Positions 37,681-45,957 of a stretch of 59,838 bases of DNA are shown here, one piece after another. The stretch's first letter is position 1. The number at the start of each line of letters is the position of its first letter. The notes under the pieces were generated by a model, which saw only the letters and a list, made by a program, of their open reading frames with translations, was not told the DNA's origin and made no database searches. The stretch is from positions 1 to 59,838 of the forward strand of contig PKEX01000032.1 in assembly GCA_002919235.1 (NCBI GenBank), in the 5' to 3' direction. The position numbers and the translations under genes were made by a program. This stretch comes from Clostridia bacterium (GTDB taxonomy: Bacteria; Bacillota; Limnochordia; DTU080; RSA5).

Positions 37681-38298
37681 ATGCTCGAGATCATCATCAG
37701 GGGCGGCCCCGTGATGTACCCCCTCTTGCTGTGCTCCGTCATCGCACTCGCCATCACGCTGGAACGGATCTGGTATCTCATGCGCACCCGCACCGACGCG
37801 GAGGAACTGATGGAGGACGTAAAGCTCTGCCTGCAGGAGGGAAAGCTGCTCGAGGCTATGCAGCTTCTGAAGAGGACTAAGGGACCGGTGGCCGCCATCC
37901 TCTCGGAGGGCATCGCCTACAGCGACCGCAGCAAGGACGAGATCCGCGAGCGCCTGGAAGAGGTCGGGAACGAAGAGATCTTCAAGATGGAGCGGGGGCT
38001 CGGGGTCCTCTCCGCCATCGTGACCATCTCGCCCATGCTGGGCCTCTTGGGGACGGTGACGGGGATCATCCGCAGCTTCCGGGTGCTGGGTTCCACCGGG
38101 ATTGAGACCAATCCGGCCGCCCTGGCCGCGGGCATCGCGGAGGCCCTGATCACCACGGCGGTAGGCTTGGTCATCGCCATCCCGTCCCTGGCCGTCTACC
38201 ACTGGCTGACCAGCATGATCGAGCGGCGGGTCCGTGAGATGAGCCGCCGGGCGCTGGAACTCACCGATTTGATCGCCGGCGGGGGGGCGCCGTCGTGA
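37681..38298 (+). CDS. exbB: ExbB/TolQ/MotA-family proton channel protein
   Basis: Proton-channel subunit that couples the proton motive force to TonB or TolA. The 205 residues have three predicted membrane helices (about 10-30, 108-130, 155-178) in the ExbB order. The family block between helices 2 and 3 is clear (SPMLGLLGTVTGIIRSF, then AGIAEALITTAVGLVIAIPSL). ATG 37681 was chosen because the first helix begins there; upstream in-frame sequence overlaps the terminator. The stop overlaps exbD (GTGA). Downstream exbD and tonB make ExbB more likely than TolQ. Confidence 0.92.
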   Translation: MLEIIIRGGPVMYPLLLCSVIALAITLERIWYLMRTRTDAEELMEDVKLCLQEGKLLEAMQLLKRTKGPVAAILSEGIAYSDRSKDEIRERLEEVGNEEIFKMERGLGVLSAIVTISPMLGLLGTVTGIIRSFRVLGSTGIETNPAALAAGIAEALITTAVGLVIAIPSLAVYHWLTSMIERRVREMSRRALELTDLIAGGGAPS

Positions 38299-38711
38299 AG
38301 TTCGCGTGGAACCGCCGGCAGCGGCTGGGCCCACAGGTGAACATCCTCCCGCTCATCGACGTCCTCACCTCCCTGATGTTCTTCTTGATCCTCTTTGTCT
38401 CGTTTAACGTGGCCGAGCTCGGCATCGAGGTGGAGCTGCCGCGCGCCGCCACGGGGGGGCAGCAGCCTCCCGCCAACCTGGTGGTGACCATCACGCAAAA
38501 CGGCGCCCTGTACATGGACGGGAGGCTGACCAACCTCACTGCCATCCGCCAGGCCGCGGCGGAACTGGCCCGGCGCGACCCGCAGGCGACCGTCATCATC
38601 CGGGGAGACAGCCGGTCTTACTGGGAGCATGCGGTGGGCGTCATGGACGCCGCCCGGCAGGGGGGCATCTCTCACTTCGCGTTCGGCACCCAGCCGCCCG
38701 AGAGCTCGTGA
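38295..38711 (+). CDS. exbD: ExbD/TolR-family biopolymer transport protein
   Basis: A 138-residue partner of ExbB. It has a short cytoplasmic N-terminus, one membrane helix (about 18-37) that includes the essential Asp (D22 in LPLIDVLTSLMFFLILF), and a periplasmic domain (IEVELPRAATGGQQ, LVVTITQNGALYMDGRLTN, TVIIRGDSRSYWEHAVGVMD). The start GTG overlaps the exbB stop by 4 bases, implying stoichiometric translation. Confidence 0.93.
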   Translation: MKFAWNRRQRLGPQVNILPLIDVLTSLMFFLILFVSFNVAELGIEVELPRAATGGQQPPANLVVTITQNGALYMDGRLTNLTAIRQAAAELARRDPQATVIIRGDSRSYWEHAVGVMDAARQGGISHFAFGTQPPESS

Positions 38712-38771
38712 CGGCGGTTTCGGGCTTGAGGCCAGGGGCGCCGCCGTAGGCCGGTCCGGGGATGTGATGCC

Positions 38772-39791
38772 ATGTACGACTTCGAAGACCAGCGCAGGAT
38801 GCCGGTTTTCATCTTCATCTCCATGGTGCTGCACGCCCTTCTCTTCTTGATCGCACCGCACGTCATCTCGGGTGTGTTCTCCGTCTCGTATGCCGGCGAC
38901 CAGGGAGGCTTGACGTACCTCACCCTGGTGGACGCCGCGATCCCCGAGCGGCCGCGGGCCGTGGCGGCGCAGGCGGCCCGCAGGCCCCAGGCGACGCCGG
39001 CGCCGCGGCCTTTGCCCGAGCCCAGCGTCCCCGCGCCGGCCCGCACCGAACCGGCGCCCGCGCCGGCCCCCGTGCCGGAGCAGCCCAGAGCGCCCGAAGT
39101 ACAGGCGCCAGCGGCGCAGCCCGAACCGCGGCAGCAGCCCGAGCCGCCCTCGCCGGCTCCGGCGCCGGCTCCGGAAAACCCGGCCGGCGCGCCGGCCGAA
39201 GAGGCCACCGCGGCGCTGCAGCCGGTGCTGACGGCCAGCCAAGGGCCGCCCACCGCCCCCGTGGTGAACGCGCCTCCCAGGGTGGAGGAGCCTGCGGAGG
39301 CCAGCGGCGCGACGGCGGCGTTCAGCGGGCCGCCGGCCCGCACTGACGACGCGGCGGGCGAGCGCTCCGGCGGCGCGGAGCCCGGCGGCACCGGTGCGAC
39401 GGACGATGTGCCGTTGTCGCTGCCGGGTGCCGAAGCCGCCGCGGAGCCGGCGCTGCCGCCGATGGGGGAGTCCATGATCCGGGTGCCGGGCGGCCTGGGT
39501 TACCCCAAGAATGCGGTGGGCCTGATCAGCCGCCCCGTCACGGTGGAGGTGGCGGTGATCGTCGATCCGTCGGGCAGGGTCGTGGAGACCGTGGTGACAC
39601 AGAGCTCCGGGATCGACTACATCGACGACTACTCGCAGACCGTGGCCAGCCGCGGAATCGTTTACCTGCCTTATGACGAAATGTACGAGATCCGGGTGGT
39701 CCTGGTGTACGACCCCCGGGAGAGCAGCCTGACGCACCGGGTCGACGGCTTTATCAAGGCCCCGCCCACGGTGGGTTCGTTCGCCCGGTAG
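38772..39791 (+). CDS. tonB: TonB-family energy transducer
   Basis: Links the ExbBD motor to partners across the periplasm. The 339 residues show a single N-terminal membrane anchor (about 11-34), a very long Pro/Ala/Glu-rich linker (about 55-225, many PAP and PEP repeats) and a C-terminal TonB-like domain (about 243-317: GYPKNAVGLISRPVTVEVAV, then DPSGRVVETVVTQSSGID, and VVLVYDP). The linker is long enough to span a periplasm. In a Bacillota genome a TonB usually implies an outer membrane. No TonB-dependent receptor gene is in the window. Confidence 0.88.
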   Translation: MYDFEDQRRMPVFIFISMVLHALLFLIAPHVISGVFSVSYAGDQGGLTYLTLVDAAIPERPRAVAAQAARRPQATPAPRPLPEPSVPAPARTEPAPAPAPVPEQPRAPEVQAPAAQPEPRQQPEPPSPAPAPAPENPAGAPAEEATAALQPVLTASQGPPTAPVVNAPPRVEEPAEASGATAAFSGPPARTDDAAGERSGGAEPGGTGATDDVPLSLPGAEAAAEPALPPMGESMIRVPGGLGYPKNAVGLISRPVTVEVAVIVDPSGRVVETVVTQSSGIDYIDDYSQTVASRGIVYLPYDEMYEIRVVLVYDPRESSLTHRVDGFIKAPPTVGSFAR

Positions 39792-39821
39792 GCTCGCGCG
39801 CTCGACATGGGAGGAGATCGA

Positions 39822-41975
39822 GTGAAACGCCGTGACGCTTTGAGGTTCCGCTCCGGTCCCGTTCCCGCCCGAATCCTGGCCTGTCTCGCCGTCGCGCTGC
39901 TGTTGAGCGCTCCCGCGGGGGCCCAGGAAGGGGCGAGAGCGTTCCTGGCGGGGCCGGAGGAGCCGGAAGAGGCCGACGAGGGCGTCATCCGGCTGTACAA
40001 CGAGTACATCTCGATCCTAGTCAACACGACCGAGGAGAACACCGGGCGCTTCGCCGTCCAGACCACCGGCGGCGACCCCGACCGGGCGTCGGACGACAAC
40101 AGCCCCTTGATCTACCTGATCCCGGGGCAGAAGCCGTGGACGTCGTACGCGACGGTGCGCATCGACGGCATCGACTACGTGTTCGGGGGCAGGCCCACCG
40201 AGCGGGCGGGGCGTGCGGGCCTTTACGGCGAGATGCTGGTGGCGCCTCACGTGGTGGACGATCGCCGCATCGAGACGGTGTACCGCATCGGGCCCGTGGA
40301 CGTGACGCAGGTGCTCAGCATCATCCGGAGCTCCACCACGGGGCTCTTGGATACGGTGCGCATCGAGTACCGGCTGGTCAACACGTCGGACCAGGTGCAC
40401 CACGTGGGCTTGCGCCTCATGATCGACACCATGCTGGGCGCCAACGACGGGGCCCCCTTGCGCGTCGGGGAGCTGGCCATCACCACGGACACGGTGTTTG
40501 AAGGCGACGCGATCCCCGAATTCTGGCAGGCGTTCGACTCCCTTTCCGATCCGAAAGTGACGGCTCAGGGGACCTTGAAGGGCGACGACGTGACGCCGCC
40601 GGACCGGGTCTACTTCAGCAACTGGGGCGCCCTGGCCGACGGGCTCTGGGAGTTCGACTTTCAACCGGGGCGGGATTTCACGCGCCTCGGCGAGTTTGAA
40701 CTGGACAGCGCGACGGCGCTCTACTGGGATCCCCGGCCTTTGGCTCCCGGCGAGGAGCGGGTTTACGTGACCCATTACGGCCTCGGCGGCATCTCGATCT
40801 CGCCGGGCGACCTTTCCATCGGGGTGACGTCGCCCTCTACCGTGACGGCGGATCCCGACCGGACGGTCACCTTCCCGGTGGTGGCGTACATCCAGAACAC
40901 CGGCGAAGGCGAGGCGAGGAACGTGGTGGCCCGGATCCAGCTGCCGCAAGGCCTGAGGCTGGCCGACGGCGAGCAGGCCGTACGGCAGCTGGGCAACCTG
41001 CCTACGGGCAGGAGCGCTCAGGTGACGTGGCGAGTCGCCGTGGACCGTGCGGTGGGCGGGGAGCTCACCTACACGGTGCGGGTCGAGGCCATCAACGCGG
41101 AGCCCAACCAGGTGAGCCGGGCCGTTCGCATCGTGTCGCCGGCGGCCCTCACCATCACGCTGCTGGAGCCGCAGGGGCGGCTGAGGATGGGTGAATCCGG
41201 CTGGGAGCCGCTGCCGTACCGGGTGACGGCCCGCGTCCAGAACACCGGCGGGGCGGACGCGAACAGCGTCATCGTCCGCTGGGATTCGCCGCTGGGGTTG
41301 GAGCTCGCCCGGGGAAGCCGGGCGGAGAAGCTCATCGGTCCCCTGCTGGAGGGAGAGGCATTCGAGGTCAGCTGGTATATCCAGCCGGTCACTCGCCCGC
41401 AGCCGTACAACGGCAACCTGCCTTATACCGTACAGGGGCAGATTTTCGGGGGCAGCCAGGATTACCGGGCCAACGGGTTCCTGGACGTGCCGCTGTTCGA
41501 GGGCGAAGTGAGGGCCGAACCGGTCCGCGTTGACGGCGCCGCCCCGGTGCGGACGGGCGACCGCGTGCTGGTGGATATCGTCGCCCGCAACGCCCGGAAG
41601 TTCTACGGCGCCGAGATCGTGGTTCGGTATGACCCGACGGCCCTGGAGCTCATCGGCCGGGCGATCTACCCGGGGCGGCTCTTCTTTGAAGAGGTGCGGG
41701 ACGGGGAAGACGCCCGGGTCCTGGCCTGGAAGGCGCCGGAAATCCAGCTTCCGGTCCGGGAGGGGGCCGCGGCCGAGGTGACGCTTAGAGGCGAGCGGGC
41801 CGGCGCCCGGCAGCCGGAGCTCTACTGGGCGACGGACACCATCGCCACGCTGAGTTTCCGGGTCCTCAAGCCGGGAACTCACAGCATCGAGCTGGCTGAA
41901 GTCCGGGTGTACGACGCCGCCGGCCAGGTGGTCAAGGTGGCGGCCGCCGGCGGGCGGATCTCGGTGGGGGAGTAA
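39822..41975 (+). CDS. Secreted multi-domain protein with CARDB/DUF11-like repeats and a cohesin-like C-terminus
   Basis: A 717-residue exported protein. A signal peptide spans about 1-34 (twin Arg in KRRDALRFR, hydrophobic ACLAVALLLSA, AGAQ cleavage). Next is a beta-rich domain of unknown type (about 45-320), two Ig-like units of the CARDB/DUF11 kind (about 325-440 and 445-560, each with VQNTG or IQNTG and a V-x-W strand), and a cohesin-like domain (568-712: GDRVLVDIVARNARKFYGAEI, VVRYDPTALELIG, DTIATLSFRVLKPG). GTG 39822 follows GGGAGGAG. There is no membrane anchor or SLH. It lies between tonB and an SLH protein gene. No dockerin is seen nearby. Function unknown. Confidence 0.7.
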   Translation: MKRRDALRFRSGPVPARILACLAVALLLSAPAGAQEGARAFLAGPEEPEEADEGVIRLYNEYISILVNTTEENTGRFAVQTTGGDPDRASDDNSPLIYLIPGQKPWTSYATVRIDGIDYVFGGRPTERAGRAGLYGEMLVAPHVVDDRRIETVYRIGPVDVTQVLSIIRSSTTGLLDTVRIEYRLVNTSDQVHHVGLRLMIDTMLGANDGAPLRVGELAITTDTVFEGDAIPEFWQAFDSLSDPKVTAQGTLKGDDVTPPDRVYFSNWGALADGLWEFDFQPGRDFTRLGEFELDSATALYWDPRPLAPGEERVYVTHYGLGGISISPGDLSIGVTSPSTVTADPDRTVTFPVVAYIQNTGEGEARNVVARIQLPQGLRLADGEQAVRQLGNLPTGRSAQVTWRVAVDRAVGGELTYTVRVEAINAEPNQVSRAVRIVSPAALTITLLEPQGRLRMGESGWEPLPYRVTARVQNTGGADANSVIVRWDSPLGLELARGSRAEKLIGPLLEGEAFEVSWYIQPVTRPQPYNGNLPYTVQGQIFGGSQDYRANGFLDVPLFEGEVRAEPVRVDGAAPVRTGDRVLVDIVARNARKFYGAEIVVRYDPTALELIGRAIYPGRLFFEEVRDGEDARVLAWKAPEIQLPVREGAAAEVTLRGERAGARQPELYWATDTIATLSFRVLKPGTHSIELAEVRVYDAAGQVVKVAAAGGRISVGE

Positions 41976-42000
41976 ACCGGTGATGAGAAACGAGGTGCCG

Positions 42001-43140
42001 ATGGTGAAAGCTCTGATCAGACCGTTGTCGATGGCGCTTCTCCTGGGGGCCCTGCTCCTTGCGGCTTGCCCGGCCGCAGTTTCCGCCCAGGCGGTGCAGG
42101 ACGTTCCCCGCACCCACTGGGCCTATGAGGCCGTGATGAAGCTGGTGGAACGGGGATACCTGGCCCTGGAGGACGGCCGTTTCCGAGGGGACCAGCCCGT
42201 GGACCGCTTCACCTTGGCCGAAGTGGTCGCCAAGATCCTGAACGAGATCGAGACGGGCGCGGTGGGCCCGCGAAGCCGCGAGGACGTGGAGCTCTTGCGG
42301 CGGCTGGTGACGGAGTTTGAAGCCGAACTCGTCGATATTTACGCGGGGATCGAGCAGAACCAGGCCCGGGCGGAGCGGAACGAGCGGGAGCTCCTGGTGC
42401 TCAAGGCCCAGATGACCGAGTTCATCGACCAGGTGCAAGCGGATCTCGACCAGTTTGACCGGGCGCTGCGGGAAGGCCTCGCCGAGCAGGAGGCGAAGCG
42501 GCAGGCGGAACTCCAGGCGCAGGCCATGGCGCTCCGCGCGGAGATGGGAGCGCTGGAGAGCAGCGTCCGCCAGGCGCTGGCCGAGAGCGGCATCGCTTTG
42601 GGCGACCTCTCGGAGTCGCTGGCGGCCGATTCGGCCCGCCTGGAGGCGCTCCAGTCGGAAGTGCGCGAGCTCTCCCAGGAGCTGGAGGTGGTCCGGAGCG
42701 GGCTCGAAGAGGCGCTGCGGGAGTTCCTGAGTGAGCTCAACGCCCATTCCGAGGCGCTGGCCGCGCAGCAGCTGGCCCTGGACGAGCAGCGCCGGGCGGA
42801 CAGCGATCTCCTGAAGGGCCTGGAGGCCGCCGTGGAGCGGCTCAGCGCGATGCAAGGGCGCCTCGACGCGGTGGAGCGCCAAGTGGTCGCCATGCAGAGC
42901 CAGATCGGCCTTTCCGAGGAGCAGCTGCGGGCTCTCAGCGACCGCCTCATGAGCGAACTGGAATCGCAGTACCAGCACAGCTTCCTCTTTGCGGGCACGG
43001 TGGCGGATGAACTCAAGGCGCTGCGGGAGGAGTTCGCCAGCTACCGCCAGAGGACCGAGCGGGAGCTTCAGGGCGCGAGGAACGCCCAGATCTTCGGCAT
43101 CATCGGCGCCATTTTGGGTCTGATCAGCCTGGCCAACTGA
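42001..43140 (+). CDS. SLH domain-coiled coil-C-terminal hydrophobic segment envelope protein (Omp-alpha-like)
   Basis: A 379-residue exported protein. It has a signal peptide (1-31, ending AVSAQA, with a possible lipobox LAAC at 20-23), one SLH domain (about 33-83: DVPRTHWAYEAVMKLVERGY, then RFTLAEVVAKIL), a continuous Glu/Leu/Ala coiled coil (about 95-350), and a C-terminal hydrophobic helix (about 361-378, IFGIIGAILGLISLAN). This order matches Omp-alpha of Thermotoga, where SLH binds peptidoglycan and the C-terminal helix sits in the outer membrane, and resembles OmpM without the beta-barrel. ATG 42001 follows GAGGTG; GTG 41980 is an alternative start. It is last in the exbB cluster. Confidence 0.8.
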   Translation: MVKALIRPLSMALLLGALLLAACPAAVSAQAVQDVPRTHWAYEAVMKLVERGYLALEDGRFRGDQPVDRFTLAEVVAKILNEIETGAVGPRSREDVELLRRLVTEFEAELVDIYAGIEQNQARAERNERELLVLKAQMTEFIDQVQADLDQFDRALREGLAEQEAKRQAELQAQAMALRAEMGALESSVRQALAESGIALGDLSESLAADSARLEALQSEVRELSQELEVVRSGLEEALREFLSELNAHSEALAAQQLALDEQRRADSDLLKGLEAAVERLSAMQGRLDAVERQVVAMQSQIGLSEEQLRALSDRLMSELESQYQHSFLFAGTVADELKALREEFASYRQRTERELQGARNAQIFGIIGAILGLISLAN

Positions 43141-43178
43141 GTGAACCGGCGGCACACCGGGCACAAGCTTGGGGACGG

Positions 43179-43202
43179 AGAGGGCGCCGGGTGGCGCCCT
43201 CT
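43179..43202 (+). terminator. Hairpin, probable terminator after the envelope cluster
   Basis: AGAGGGCGCC (43179-43188) pairs perfectly with GGCGCCCTCT (43193-43202), 10 bp with a 4-base loop. The following bases (CTTCGCGCTTTGG) are only weakly T-rich, so termination may be partial. A TATGAT at 43216-43221 just downstream is a possible -10 for the next operon, without a clear -35. Confidence 0.6.
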
Positions 43203-43271
43203 CTTCGCGCTTTGGTATGATAGGGAGGGGCGCGAGCTTTGTTTCCTGGAGAAAGGAATGAGGGCGGCGCG

Positions 43272-44432
43272 ATGACCGAAGTGTACTTGGACAATGCCGC
43301 GACGACGCGGGCGCTCCCCAGCGTGGTGGAGGCGGTCTCCCGCGCTCTGGCTCACGCGTACGGCAACCCTTCGTCGCTTCACCGCAAGGGGATGGAGGCG
43401 GAGGCGATCCTCAAGGAGGCGCGGGGCCTCTTGGCCCGGATCCTGGACGTCTCTGCCGGAGAGATCGTCTTCACCTCGGGAGGCACGGAAAGCAACGCGC
43501 TGGCCATTAAAGGGACGGCGTACGCCCGGCGGCGGCGGGGACGCCACCTGGTGACCACCCGGATCGAGCACTCGTCGGTCCTCTCCGCTTTCCGTGATTT
43601 GGAGGCGGAAGGATTTTCCGTGACGTACCTGCCGGTGGACCGGGAGGGCAGGGTGGACCCGGCGGACGTGCGGGCGGCCGTGTCGGACGAGACGACGCTG
43701 GTCAGCGTCATGATGGTGAACAACGAGATCGGCACCGTCCAGCCCATCGGCGCCATCGCCCGGGCGGCGCGAGAAAAGAGGCCGGATGTGGTGGTCCATG
43801 TCGACGCGGTGCAGGCCCTGGGGGTCATGCCGGTGCGGCCCAAGGAGCTGGGCGTCGACTTGGTCTCCGTGAGCGGGCACAAGATCCACGGGCCGAAAGG
43901 CGTGGGCGCTCTCTACGTGCGAAAGGGCCTTCAGATCCAGCCTCTTTTCGGCAAGGGGAGCCAGGAAGGGGGCCTGCGGTCCGGCACCGAGAACGTGCCC
44001 GGCATCGCGGGCTTCGGCGCCGCCCTGAGAGCCCTGGCGGAAGAGACCGGAGAGGAGCGGGAGCGCCTTCGCTCGCTGCGGGAGCGGCTCATCACTGAAC
44101 TGCTGGAGATCGAGGGCGCCCGGCTCAACGGGGCTCGAGGGGAGGGAGCTGCCCCCCACATCGCCAACTTCTCGTTTCCCGGCGTGCGGGGAGAGGTCCT
44201 GGTCCACGCGCTGGAAGAGAGGTCCGTCTACGTCTCCACGGGCTCTGCCTGCACGTCCCGGACGGTGGCGGTCAGCCACGTCCTGAAGGCGCTGGGGCTG
44301 CCGGAGGAGGCACTGGAAAGCTCGATCCGGATCAGCCTGTCGAAGCTGACCACCGAAGACGAGATCGCGTTCGCCGTCGCGGCCATCAAGGACGCAGTGG
44401 CCTCGCTGCGCAGGATGCTGTCGCGCCGCTGA
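43272..44432 (+). CDS. Cysteine desulfurase (NifS/IscS/NifZ family)
   Basis: PLP enzyme that takes sulfur from cysteine as a protein persulfide. The 386 residues include VYLDNAATTRALPSVVEA, IVFTSGGTESNALAIKG, the PLP-lysine motif VSVSGHKIHGPKGVGALYV, GSQEGGLRSGTENVPGIAGF, and the active-site loop STGSACTSRTVAVSHVL with the catalytic Cys. ATG 43272 places the family N-terminus. It is paired with thiI 25 bases downstream, as B. subtilis nifZ-thiI, so it most likely feeds tRNA 4-thiouridine synthesis rather than general Fe-S assembly. Confidence 0.94.
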   Translation: MTEVYLDNAATTRALPSVVEAVSRALAHAYGNPSSLHRKGMEAEAILKEARGLLARILDVSAGEIVFTSGGTESNALAIKGTAYARRRRGRHLVTTRIEHSSVLSAFRDLEAEGFSVTYLPVDREGRVDPADVRAAVSDETTLVSVMMVNNEIGTVQPIGAIARAAREKRPDVVVHVDAVQALGVMPVRPKELGVDLVSVSGHKIHGPKGVGALYVRKGLQIQPLFGKGSQEGGLRSGTENVPGIAGFGAALRALAEETGEERERLRSLRERLITELLEIEGARLNGARGEGAAPHIANFSFPGVRGEVLVHALEERSVYVSTGSACTSRTVAVSHVLKALGLPEEALESSIRISLSKLTTEDEIAFAVAAIKDAVASLRRMLSRR

Positions 44433-44457
44433 CTTTTTCGGAGGAGGGGATGCCGCC

Positions 44458-45654
44458 GTGGCGTCCGTCATCTTGGTACGGTACGGCGAGATCGGGCTCA
44501 AGGGAAAGAACCGGCCGGCGTTCGAAAGGCGCCTGGTCGAGAATGTCCGCAGGGCGCTGGGAAGCGGGGCGGGTGCCGCGGTCCGCAACGAGTACGGGCG
44601 CATCGTGGTGGACTTCGGCGAGGCGGAGGCGGTCCCCGGCTGGGCGCTGGACCGGATTCGCTCCGTCTTCGGCGTCGTCTCGGTGAGCCCGGCGGCCTCC
44701 GTAGAGCTCTCCCTGGAGGCGGCGCGGGAGAAGGCCGCGGCGCTGGTGGAAGAGCGCCTCAAGAGCGCCGCGGGTCCACTCCGCTTCAAGGTGGAGACGA
44801 AGCGGTCCAACAAGCGCTTTCCGCTGACGAGCCCCGAGATGAATGCACGCCTGGGCTCCTTCCTCTTGCGGCGGTTTCCTCTCCTGGAGGTGGACGTGCA
44901 CCGCCCGGATTTCGTCCTCCATGTGGAGGTGCGGGAGAAGGCCATCTACCTCTACACGGAGATCCTCGCCGGGCCGGGAGGCCTCCCTGTGGGGTCGAGC
45001 AGCACGGGCCTCCTGCTCCTTTCGGGCGGCATCGACTCGCCGGTGGCCGGCTGGCTGGCCATGAAGCGGGGAATCCGCGTCCAGGCGGTCCACTACCACA
45101 GCTTCCCGTTCACCAGCGACCGGTCGAAGGAGAAGGTGATCGACCTGGCCGCCGTCTTGAGCCGCTACAGCCCGGAGCCGGTTCCCTTGTACGTGGTCAA
45201 CTTCACTCCGGCGCAGACGGCCATCCGCCAGCACGCCCCGGCGGCCATGGTGATCACGTTGATGCGCCGGATGATGCTGCGCATCGCCGAGCGCTTGGCC
45301 AAAGAGCGGGGGATCCCCGCCCTCATCACCGGCGAGAGCGTGGGCCAGGTGGCCAGCCAGACCCTGGAGAGCATGGCCGCCATCAACGAAGTGACGTCCA
45401 TGCCGATCCTCCGGCCCCTGGTGACGATGGACAAGGCAGAGATCATCGAGCTCGCGGAGCGCATCGGCACCTACGAAATCTCGATCCTCCCGTACGCCGA
45501 CTGCTGCACCGTCTTCGTCCCCGAGCACCCGGAGACCAAGCCCAAGCTGGAAGCAGTGCGCCGGGCCGAGGAGCGCCTGGCCATCCAGGAGCTGGTGGAG
45601 GAAGCGGTGGCCACCGTGGAGCGGATCGAGCCGGCGGCGCTGGCGCTCCGCTGA
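44458..45654 (+). CDS. thiI: tRNA 4-thiouridine synthase ThiI (short form without rhodanese domain)
   Basis: Adenylates and thiolates U8 of tRNA using persulfide sulfur. The 398 residues have an N-terminal ferredoxin-like domain (LVRYGEIGLKGKNRPAFERRL), a THUMP domain (about 60-165) and a PP-loop ATPase domain (LLLSGGIDSPVAGWLAMKRG, then ITGESVGQVASQTLESM). The C-terminal rhodanese domain of E. coli ThiI is missing, as in Bacillus, where the neighbouring cysteine desulfurase supplies sulfur directly. GTG start with GGAGGAGG upstream. Confidence 0.95.
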   Translation: MASVILVRYGEIGLKGKNRPAFERRLVENVRRALGSGAGAAVRNEYGRIVVDFGEAEAVPGWALDRIRSVFGVVSVSPAASVELSLEAAREKAAALVEERLKSAAGPLRFKVETKRSNKRFPLTSPEMNARLGSFLLRRFPLLEVDVHRPDFVLHVEVREKAIYLYTEILAGPGGLPVGSSSTGLLLLSGGIDSPVAGWLAMKRGIRVQAVHYHSFPFTSDRSKEKVIDLAAVLSRYSPEPVPLYVVNFTPAQTAIRQHAPAAMVITLMRRMMLRIAERLAKERGIPALITGESVGQVASQTLESMAAINEVTSMPILRPLVTMDKAEIIELAERIGTYEISILPYADCCTVFVPEHPETKPKLEAVRRAEERLAIQELVEEAVATVERIEPAALALR

Positions 45655-45732
45655 CGGGCGGCGCCGCCGGCGGGCGGTCGCCGGCATATTGGAGGGTTTT
45701 CGACTTTCAATTTCAACAAGGAGTGGAGTCCC

Positions 45733-45957
45733 GTGAAAAAGGGTGACGTCTACACCGTCGTCGACGTGGAGGCGGGTGACGGCGGCGTGCTGATCCGGAC
45801 CGACGCGGGCGACCTCTTGGGCGTCGTCGCCGCCGGCGACGTGGAGGTGGGCGCGAAGATCCAGATCGGTCCGGTCTGCGGCGACTGGTGCAAGCTGTTC
45901 TTGAAGGGGAACAGCTATCGAGCCCAGATCCTTCAGCGCTCGGTCAAGTCTTCGTAA
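45733..45957 (+). CDS. Small hypothetical protein
   Basis: A 74-residue protein with a GTG start behind AAGGAG and Gly/Asp-rich beta-strand pattern (GDVYTVVDVEAGDGGVLIRT, then AGDVEVGAKIQIG) and two cysteines close together (VCGDWCK). It looks like a small beta-barrel or SH3-like fold; no family recognised. Its last 25 bases overlap the 3' end of the convergent ThyX-like gene. It follows thiI by 78 bases and may belong to that operon. Confidence 0.5.
   Translation: MKKGDVYTVVDVEAGDGGVLIRTDAGDLLGVVAAGDVEVGAKIQIGPVCGDWCKLFLKGNSYRAQILQRSVKSS

Noticed and set aside
37681-38711. Reading the proton-channel pair as flagellar MotAB
   Set aside because: The second protein has the short ExbD form with no OmpA-like peptidoglycan-binding domain, and tonB follows.
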